Below, piece by piece: positions 43,131 to 48,387 of a DNA stretch of 48,387 nt. The notes below the pieces were generated by a model that saw only the letters and a list, made by a program, of their open reading frames with translations, was not told the origin of the DNA and did no database searches. Where the stretch lies: positions 72,912 to 121,298 of the forward strand of contig DKUN01000016.1 in the NCBI GenBank assembly GCA_002490725.1, in the 5' to 3' direction. Within the stretch, counting starts at the first letter, position 1, and each line of letters opens with the position of its first letter. A program made the translations under genes and the position numbers. The DNA comes from Porphyromonadaceae bacterium UBA7203 (GTDB lineage Bacteria; Bacteroidota; Bacteroidia; Bacteroidales; Muribaculaceae).

Positions 43131-44540
43131 TTAAAGGCGACGACGCAGACATTCGGGACACCAGTGGCCGCCGAGCAGCACCAGCGCGGGCGAACCGCTG
43201 AAGCGCGCTCCGCAGCCACACTGCCACTGGAGCGGAGTGGAAAGGTCGCCGCGCGTCATTGATTCCGACAGGCACTTGCCGCCATGGTGAGCGGCCTTGG
43301 CGCGCATGTCGTCGATGTCGAGTTCGCTCAGCGGCTTCGACTCGTCATAGCCGTGGTTCAGAATCAGATGCCCCTCGGGCAGACGACGCCCACGAGGCTC
43401 GTCGAGCGGATAATTCTCGAGATCGGGAATCTGCTCGCTCCAGCCCGGAATGCGGCTCCACTGCTCGCGCGAGCCGAAGTGGGCCTTGATGCGTTTTTCG
43501 TCGTTGTGTTTCAGCCACCAGAGCGTGCCGAGCGTTTTGCGGCGGGCCACCATTTTCATGCCCGCCTTAATCAGAAACGCCGGTGCAAGCGGGGCCAGGC
43601 GGAAATACCAGGGCGTTATGCGGCGCATGCGCACGAAATAATCGTCGCAGCTCTCGCCGCTGCGAAAGTGGAGCATCTCGTCCAGACGATCGGAGTCGAG
43701 ATACCACTGTCCGTGAAAATTATCGGTAGCGAACCAGTCGGCATTGAAAACCTTGTGAGGCGGCGGGCAACCGAGCGCCTTGAGCAGCATTTTTTCAAAC
43801 TCATAGTTGGTCAGGCGGTAGCTCGGGCCGGAGCCGATGTTATAAAAGCGGTTCCAGAGCGCATCGGGCACCCATTCTTCACAGATATTGGCCATCAGTC
43901 GGCCGGAGTCTTCATCAGTGGCCCACTCGAGCATTCCGCGCAGGGGCACGTGAAACGAAATCGGGTCAGACCCTTTCAGCAACAATCCCGGATAAAGAAT
44001 ACCCGTCTGGCGCAACACGACCCAGTGCTTCAGGCCTGAATCGACTATGGCTCGCTCGGCCTCAACTTTCGACACGGCATAGGCGTCGCCGGGCGAGGGC
44101 ACCAGCGGGTCGCCCGTGCGCCCCCAGTGATAAGGAGGACGACGGTCGCCCAGCTCGGCCACCGAGCCGATATAGACCACCTTGGCCGAATCGGCTTTCG
44201 AGCCTTCGAGAACGGCCCTGGCCACGTTTTGCGAGGCCAGCAGGTTGACCTTGAGAGTCTTTTGAGGATGCCAGTCGGCGGCGGGCGACACCATGCCGCC
44301 CATGTGGAGCACATAGTCGGCATCGCCGGCGGCACGCTTCACGTCGTCGAGACTGCAAAGATCGCCCCACACCACCCTGAATCCGTCAAGCCCCATGAAC
44401 GGCTTGAGTTTCTTTTCATTTCGTTTGCCGGGCCGGGCCAGAACTGTTATGTCGAACCTATCGGCGCGCGGCGCCATTTCGCGCAGCGTCGCCATGCCCA
44501 TGGTTCCGGTAGCACCGGTGATGCAGACTCTCTTTTTCAT
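43131..44540 (-). CDS. NAD(P)-dependent epimerase/dehydratase family protein with C-terminal zinc-ribbon-like tail
   Basis: The 469-residue protein has an N-terminal extended SDR domain: glycine motif TGATGTMG (residues 8-15), LARPGKRN, IGSVAELGDRR, and the catalytic YxxxK in AYAVSKVEAE. It extends beyond the Rossmann domain to about residue 400 without a recognisable second enzyme. The last about 50 residues carry Cys at about 423, 441, 443, 461 and 464 plus His (CGCG and HWCPEC), suggesting a zinc-binding finger. The fusion is unusual. Substrate unknown; a nucleotide-sugar or polyketide-like small substrate is possible. Confidence 0.88.
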   Translation of the reverse strand: MKKRVCITGATGTMGMATLREMAPRADRFDITVLARPGKRNEKKLKPFMGLDGFRVVWGDLCSLDDVKRAAGDADYVLHMGGMVSPAADWHPQKTLKVNLLASQNVARAVLEGSKADSAKVVYIGSVAELGDRRPPYHWGRTGDPLVPSPGDAYAVSKVEAERAIVDSGLKHWVVLRQTGILYPGLLLKGSDPISFHVPLRGMLEWATDEDSGRLMANICEEWVPDALWNRFYNIGSGPSYRLTNYEFEKMLLKALGCPPPHKVFNADWFATDNFHGQWYLDSDRLDEMLHFRSGESCDDYFVRMRRITPWYFRLAPLAPAFLIKAGMKMVARRKTLGTLWWLKHNDEKRIKAHFGSREQWSRIPGWSEQIPDLENYPLDEPRGRRLPEGHLILNHGYDESKPLSELDIDDMRAKAAHHGGKCLSESMTRGDLSTPLQWQCGCGARFSGSPALVLLGGHWCPECLRRRL

Positions 44541-44572
44541 AGATGAATGGATATTGTTGGCTTGAATGAGCG

Positions 44573-44580
44573 CAAAATTA
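44573..44580 (-). promoter_or_regulatory. -7 element for the epimerase gene
   Basis: The minus strand reads TAATTTTG (CAAAATTA on plus), 32 bp upstream of the start codon. The -33 box is not clear. It lies close to the divergent -7 box of the GTPase gene on the plus strand. Confidence 0.5.
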
Positions 44581-44604
44581 CGAATAAATTTCGATTATTT
44601 TCGC

Positions 44605-44612
44605 TAAATTTG
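44605..44612 (+). promoter_or_regulatory. -7 element for the CobW-family GTPase gene
   Basis: TAAATTTG lies 25 bp before the ATG at 44638. No TTG is present at the usual -33 spacing. It is divergent from the epimerase -7 box, with only 24 bp between the two. Confidence 0.55.
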
Positions 44613-44637
44613 TGCCCTACATAAATTATGAACCGCA

Positions 44638-45912
44638 ATGAAACAGAATAATGAAACCCCGGTGCTGCTGCTCACCGGCTACCTTGGCAGCGGCAAAACC
44701 ACCCTGCTCAATGAAATTCTTGCCAACCGACGCGGAATCCGTTTCGCAGTCATAGTCAACGACATCGGCGAAGTCAACATCGACGCCGACCTGATTCAGA
44801 AGGGAGGCATTGTCGGCAAGGACGACAGCGACGGCGACCTCATTGCGCTGCAAAACGGCTGCATCTGCTGCTCGCTCCAAACCGACTTGATGAAACAGCT
44901 TGCCGACCTCATCGCCACCGGCAAGTTTGACTATATTGTAATCGAGGCGAGCGGCATCTGCGAACCAGCCCCAATAGCGCAAACCATCTGCGCCATGGCC
45001 GACCCTGCCGGCGAATATGCCGCCGCCGGAACGCCACGCCTCGACTGCATATGCACGGTGGTCGACGCCCTGCGCATGGCCAGCGAATTCGGATGCGGCG
45101 AAAACCTCAAGTCATTCGACCGCGACGATGACGACATCGAAAACCTCGTAATACAGCAGGTAGAGTTCTGCAACATCATTATTCTCAACAAGATTTCAGA
45201 AGTCAGCCGCGAAGAGGCAGGCCGGGTAAAAGCTGTTATCCGCGCCCTGCAGCCCAAAGCAAAAATCATTGAAACCGACTACTGCAAGGTTGAACTCAAC
45301 GAGATTATCAACACCGGCATGTTCAACTTCGAAAAAGTTGCCACATCGGCCACCTGGGTGCGCGAAATCGAAGGTCACGACGACGAACACGAACATGAGC
45401 ATGAGCATCATCATGAGCATGAGCATGAACACCATCATGAACATGAACATGAACACGATCACCATCATGAACACCAGCACCACCACGGCCATGGCGAACA
45501 CTGCCACTGCCATGAATGCGAGGAGCATCACGCCCACATGCACTACGGCATCGAAACGTTCCTCTACTTCAGACGCAAACCATTAGACCTTAACAAATTT
45601 GACTATTTCGTTGGCAAACACTGGCCGGCAACTGTGATTCGCTGCAAGGGCCTATGCTACTTCTCCAATAACCGCGACATGTGTTACCTGTTCGAGCAGG
45701 CCGGAGTGCAGAAAAATCTCAAATCAGCCGGCTACTGGTTTGCCACCGCTCCCGCCGAGGAACTGGAAGTAATGATGGCCCGCGACCCTCAGCTGCGTCG
45801 CGACTGGGACGACGAATATGGCGACCGCATGGTCAAACTCGTCTTCATTGGCCAACACCTCGACAAAGACGCAATAATCAAGGGGCTCGACAACTGCCTC
45901 GCCGACAATTGA
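44638..45912 (+). CDS. CobW/COG0523-family GTPase with His-rich insert
   Basis: A 424-residue G3E-type GTPase with the P-loop GYLGSGKTTLLNEI (about residues 14-27), the metal-binding CxCC motif GCICCS (Cys75, 77 and 78), the base-recognition NKI (IILNKI, about 184) and the CobW C-terminal domain after about residue 300. Between them lies a His/Glu-rich region from about 247 to 302, likely to bind zinc or another divalent metal. Family members deliver Zn, Co or Ni to target enzymes; the metal here is unknown. It is 28 bp before the LD-carboxypeptidase gene. Confidence 0.93.
   Translation: MKQNNETPVLLLTGYLGSGKTTLLNEILANRRGIRFAVIVNDIGEVNIDADLIQKGGIVGKDDSDGDLIALQNGCICCSLQTDLMKQLADLIATGKFDYIVIEASGICEPAPIAQTICAMADPAGEYAAAGTPRLDCICTVVDALRMASEFGCGENLKSFDRDDDDIENLVIQQVEFCNIIILNKISEVSREEAGRVKAVIRALQPKAKIIETDYCKVELNEIINTGMFNFEKVATSATWVREIEGHDDEHEHEHEHHHEHEHEHHHEHEHEHDHHHEHQHHHGHGEHCHCHECEEHHAHMHYGIETFLYFRRKPLDLNKFDYFVGKHWPATVIRCKGLCYFSNNRDMCYLFEQAGVQKNLKSAGYWFATAPAEELEVMMARDPQLRRDWDDEYGDRMVKLVFIGQHLDKDAIIKGLDNCLADN
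45376..45543 (+). repeat. In-frame His/Glu codon repeat in the GTPase gene
   Basis: The tract is built from near-repeats of CATGAG, CATGAA and CACCAT units encoding His-Glu and His-His runs. The units are multiples of three, so slippage changes insert length without frameshift. It lies inside the plus-strand GTPase gene. Confidence 0.8.
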
Positions 45913-45940
45913 AACGCCCCGCCCAGCCCCGTAGGCCATC

Positions 45941-46831
45941 ATGCAAAAACCCGAACCCCTTAAAAACGGCGACACAGTAGCGCTACTCAGCCCGGCGTCG
46001 GCTATCGACCCCGAGCTGATCGACGGCGCTGCCATGGCGCTGCGCGCCCAAGGATTCGAGCCGCTGGTCATGCCCCACGCCAAAGGGCGTAGCGGCTCCT
46101 TTGCAGGCACAGCAGCCGAACGCCTTGCCGACCTCAACACCGCGCTGGCTAACCGGGCGGTCAAGGCCATTATCTGCGGCCGCGGCGGCTACGGAGCCGT
46201 GCACCTGCTCGACCGCTGCAAGCCGGAGCGCCCCGTATGGCTGGCCGGATTCAGCGACATCTCGGCCCTCCACGCCCTATGGCACCGCAGCGGCTACTGC
46301 TCGATTCACAGTTCCATGGCCAAGGAGCTGACACACAGACTGTGCAGCAACAACGAGGCCAACAGCCGCCTGTTTGAAATTCTCCGCACCGGACGCATGC
46401 CCGCAATCGAATTCGGCCCCCACGCGCTGAACCGTTGCGGCCATGCACGCGGCAACCTGCTTGGCGGCAACCTCGCCGTGCTCGACGGCCTTGTCGGCAC
46501 ACCGTTCAACCTCATCACCCCCGGCTCGATTCTCGTCATCGAAGACATAGGCGAAGCCATCTATAAGGTGGAGCGAATGCTCATGAGGCTACGGCTTGCG
46601 GGCATCCTGCAGCAGCTGGGGGGCATGGTTGTAGGCCGGTTCACCGACTACAGGCCGAGCAACGACTGGGCCGACATGTACCCGATGATAGCCGGCGTGC
46701 TCGCCGACCTGCCGTTCCCGGTGGCCTTCAACGCCCCAATTGGCCACATCGACGACAACCTCCCCTTTATCGAGGGGGCGACAGTTGACCTCAGCGTCAC
46801 GCCCGAAGGCTCAAAAATCACAGAAATCTGA
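45941..46831 (+). CDS. LD-carboxypeptidase (S66 family)
   Basis: S66 enzymes cleave the terminal D-alanine from L,D-tetrapeptides in peptidoglycan recycling in the cytosol. The 296-residue protein shows the nucleophile serine in GFSDISALH (about residue 107), the catalytic Glu region VIEDIGEAIYKVERML (about 205-220) and His in GHIDDNLPF near the end. There is no signal peptide. It follows the CobW-like GTPase by 28 bp. A weak hairpin GCAA-AAAG-TTGC at 46832-46843 follows directly and includes the -33 TTG of gdhA. Confidence 0.94.
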   Translation: MQKPEPLKNGDTVALLSPASAIDPELIDGAAMALRAQGFEPLVMPHAKGRSGSFAGTAAERLADLNTALANRAVKAIICGRGGYGAVHLLDRCKPERPVWLAGFSDISALHALWHRSGYCSIHSSMAKELTHRLCSNNEANSRLFEILRTGRMPAIEFGPHALNRCGHARGNLLGGNLAVLDGLVGTPFNLITPGSILVIEDIGEAIYKVERMLMRLRLAGILQQLGGMVVGRFTDYRPSNDWADMYPMIAGVLADLPFPVAFNAPIGHIDDNLPFIEGATVDLSVTPEGSKITEI

Positions 46832-46839
46832 GCAAAAAG

Positions 46840-46870
46840 TTGCGAACCACGGGATTTATGTGTAAATTTG
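46840..46870 (+). promoter_or_regulatory. Promoter of gdhA
   Basis: TTG at 46840-46842, a 20-bp spacer and TAAATTTG at 46863-46870 give a canonical promoter. The ATG of gdhA is 46 bp downstream. An A-run precedes the TTG. Confidence 0.75.
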
Positions 46871-46916
46871 TAGCGTAAAAAGATTGAATTCATTACACAA
46901 CTCACGTTCTACTTAA

Positions 46917-48260
46917 ATGAAAGCTATTGAAGTAATCGACGACCTGCGCCGACGTTTTCCCAACGAGCCCGAATACATTCAGGCCGTTGAAGAGGTTCTG
47001 ACCTCAATCGAAGAGACCTACAACGCCCACCCTGAATTCGAACGCTACAATCTGATTGAGCGACTGTGCATTCCCGACCGCATATTCTCGTTCAGAGTGT
47101 CGTGGGTCGACGACTCGGGCCGAGTCCGCACCAATATGGGCTACCGCATTCAGCACAACAACGCTATAGGCCCCTACAAAGGCGGCATCCGCTTCCACTC
47201 GTCGGTTAACCAGTCGATTTTAAAATTCCTTGCATTTGAACAGACTTTCAAAAACTCGCTGACCACCCTCGCCATGGGCGGCGCCAAAGGCGGCTCAGAC
47301 TTCTCGCCGCGCGGCAAAAGCGACATGGAGGTGATGCGTTTTTGCCAGGCATTCATCGCGGAGCTCTGGCGCCAGATCGGCCCTGACACCGACGTGCCCG
47401 CAGGCGACATAGGCGTCGGCGGCCGCGAGGTCGGCTATATGTATGGCTACTATAAGAAGATGGCCCGCGAATTCACAGGCACGTTTACCGGCAAAGGTCG
47501 CGAATTCGGCGGCTCGCTCATTCGCCCCGAGGCAACCGGCTTCGGCAACTGCTACTTCCTGCTCAATATGCTCGCCACCCGCAACATCGACATCAAGGGC
47601 AAGCGTGTGGCCATTTCCGGCTCGGGCAACGTTGCTACCTACACGGCCCTCAAGCTGATGCAGCTCGGCGCAAAGGTAGTGAGCATGAGCGACTCCGACG
47701 GCAGCATATATGCCCCTGAAGGCCTCTCTGACACTGAACTGCAATTCATATTCGAACTTAAAAACGTGATGCGCGGCCGCATCCGCGAAGCCGCCGAGGA
47801 GTTTCCGGCCACAATCGAATATCGCGCAGGCGAGCGCCCCTGGCAGTTCGCCAAATGCGACATCGCCATGCCCTCGGCCACTCAGAACGAACTCGACGGC
47901 GACGACGCCCGCGCCCTGCTCGCCCAAGGCGTCATTGCCGTCAGCGAAGGCGCCAACATGCCCTCTACTCCCGAGGCCGTCAAGGAATTCCTCAATGCCC
48001 GAATTCTCTATGCACCCGGCAAGGCGGCCAACGCAGGCGGCGTGGCTGTCAGCGGACTCGAAATGGCCCAGAATTCACAAAAACTCAGCTGGAGCGCCGA
48101 AGAGGTCGACCGCAAGCTGCGCGACATCATGAGCCGGATTCACTCTTCGTGTGTGGAGTTCGGCACTGAGGCCGACGGATTTGTCAACTATGTAAAGGGC
48201 GCCAACGTAGCCGGATTCATGAAAGTGGCACGCGCCATGATGGCCCAGGGCGTTGTGTAA
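46917..48260 (+). CDS. gdhA: NADP-type glutamate dehydrogenase GdhA
   Basis: GdhA makes glutamate from 2-oxoglutarate and ammonia, usually with NADPH in this hexameric class. The 447-residue protein shows GYRIQHNNAIGPYKGGIRFH, the catalytic lysine in TLAMGGAKGGSDF, DVPAGDIGVGGREVGYMYG and the Rossmann motif ISGSGNVATYTA followed by SMSDSDGSIY. Length matches the NADP-dependent class I enzymes. It has its own canonical promoter. Confidence 0.97.
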   Translation: MKAIEVIDDLRRRFPNEPEYIQAVEEVLTSIEETYNAHPEFERYNLIERLCIPDRIFSFRVSWVDDSGRVRTNMGYRIQHNNAIGPYKGGIRFHSSVNQSILKFLAFEQTFKNSLTTLAMGGAKGGSDFSPRGKSDMEVMRFCQAFIAELWRQIGPDTDVPAGDIGVGGREVGYMYGYYKKMAREFTGTFTGKGREFGGSLIRPEATGFGNCYFLLNMLATRNIDIKGKRVAISGSGNVATYTALKLMQLGAKVVSMSDSDGSIYAPEGLSDTELQFIFELKNVMRGRIREAAEEFPATIEYRAGERPWQFAKCDIAMPSATQNELDGDDARALLAQGVIAVSEGANMPSTPEAVKEFLNARILYAPGKAANAGGVAVSGLEMAQNSQKLSWSAEEVDRKLRDIMSRIHSSCVEFGTEADGFVNYVKGANVAGFMKVARAMMAQGVV

Positions 48261-48280
48261 AAAATAAATTTCCGCGAAAA

Positions 48281-48304
48281 AATTGCAAAAAAGTTTGCAC
48301 AATT
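48281..48304. terminator. AT-rich hairpin after gdhA
   Basis: AATTGCAAA (48281-48289) pairs with TTTGCACAATT (48294-48304, with one bulged A) across an AAAG loop, 20 bp after the gdhA stop. The right arm contains TTTG at 48294-48297, the -33 element of the next promoter. It may end the gdhA transcript or be chance pairing of AT-rich promoter DNA. Confidence 0.4.
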
Positions 48305-48325
48305 CAAAAACTCTCGCTAACTTTG
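48294..48325 (+). promoter_or_regulatory. Promoter of the tRNA gene
   Basis: TTTG at 48294-48297, 20 bp, TAACTTTG at 48318-48325: canonical Bacteroidetes promoter 41 bp before the tRNA. The -7 box overlaps the left arm of a perfect 10-bp inverted repeat. Confidence 0.75.
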
Positions 48326-48360
48326 CAGCGCAATTCCGAAACATCGGCAATTAGCGAGAG
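48311..48360. repeat. Perfect 10-bp inverted repeat straddling the tRNA promoter
   Basis: CTCTCGCTAA (48311-48320) and TTAGCGAGAG (48351-48360) are exact reverse complements, separated by 30 bp. Inside, TTGC (48323-48326) can extend pairing with GCAA (48347-48350), and CCGA (48336-48339) pairs with TCGG (48344-48347) as an alternative inner hairpin. The left arm contains the TAA of the -7 box. Confidence 0.8.
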
Positions 48361-48366
48361 TACATT

Positions 48367-48387
48367 GCTTCAGTAGCTCAGTTGGTT
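48367..48387 (+). tRNA. tRNA gene, 5' end only
   Basis: GCTTCAG (acceptor arm, 48367-48373), TA at positions 8-9, then GCTC as the D-stem and AGTTGGTT as the D-loop match the first 21 nt of a bacterial tRNA. The rest lies beyond the window, so the anticodon and identity are unknown. A canonical promoter is just upstream. Confidence 0.8.

Noticed and set aside
1..48387. Mobile elements, prophage, CRISPR arrays, rRNA
   Set aside because: No transposase, integrase, terminal repeats, spaced direct repeats or rRNA sequence was seen.

Overview
The window reads as a chromosomal segment of a Bacteroidales bacterium with visibly high GC for that order; a Muribaculaceae-like genome is my best guess (inference, no database search). 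The signs are recurrent Bacteroidetes promoters (TTTG or TTG at -33, about 20 bp, then TAnnTTTG at -7), the lack of clear Shine-Dalgarno sequences, an LpxC-FabZ fusion, a BioG-BioC fusion, glutamine synthetase III, DapL, a long PurF-type enzyme and many 4-bp ATGA overlaps. No phage, insertion sequence, CRISPR array or rRNA is visible. Coding density is very high and only one gene-free stretch exceeds 300 bases (42426-42739).

Layout. 1-1220 (minus): engB, an HU protein and a partial HU-like protein with an acidic Glu/Pro tail. 1487-4694 (plus): lipid A genes lpxD, lpxC-fabZ and lpxA, closed by a long hairpin. 4810-12476 (plus): eight-gene export locus with a two-component ABC transporter, a YtrA-type GntR regulator, a MacB-type ATPase, two different FtsX-like permeases, a membrane fusion protein and a TolC-like outer-membrane protein. 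12616-15285 (plus): four-subunit 2-oxoacid:ferredoxin oxidoreductase. 15393-16645: a small unknown protein coupled to a lipoprotein cyclophilin. 16787-24415 (plus): one long run of nusB, yajC, a YbbR-like gene, coaE and biotin genes bioA, bioF, bioG-bioC and bioD (no bioB here). 24499-30564 (plus): dapF, dapL, glnN and a purF-like gene.

30596-44540 is all on the minus strand. In order of transcription it holds: an epimerase with a C-terminal zinc-ribbon-like tail and a small unknown gene; a secreted unknown protein with a large TonB-receptor-like barrel; dnaX; gpmI, tdk, a DUF3108 protein, a C1 peptidase and a SPOR lipoprotein; and mlaE-mlaF. 44638-48260 (plus): a CobW-family GTPase with a large His-rich insert, an LD-carboxypeptidase and gdhA, followed by the first 21 bases of a tRNA at the window edge.

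Functionally the window is mostly core metabolism and envelope building: lipid A, lipid transport, peptidoglycan recycling, lysine/meso-DAP, biotin and CoA, and nitrogen assimilation through GlnN, GdhA and PurF. I see no clear-cut new defence or mobile system. The most interesting signals are the dual-transporter export locus, promoters that abut start codons (dnaX, dapF; probable leaderless mRNAs), inverted repeats that overlap promoter elements (4717-4760 and 48281-48360), the HU-like protein without a DNA-binding arm, the enlarged NusB and the zinc-ribbon-tailed epimerase.
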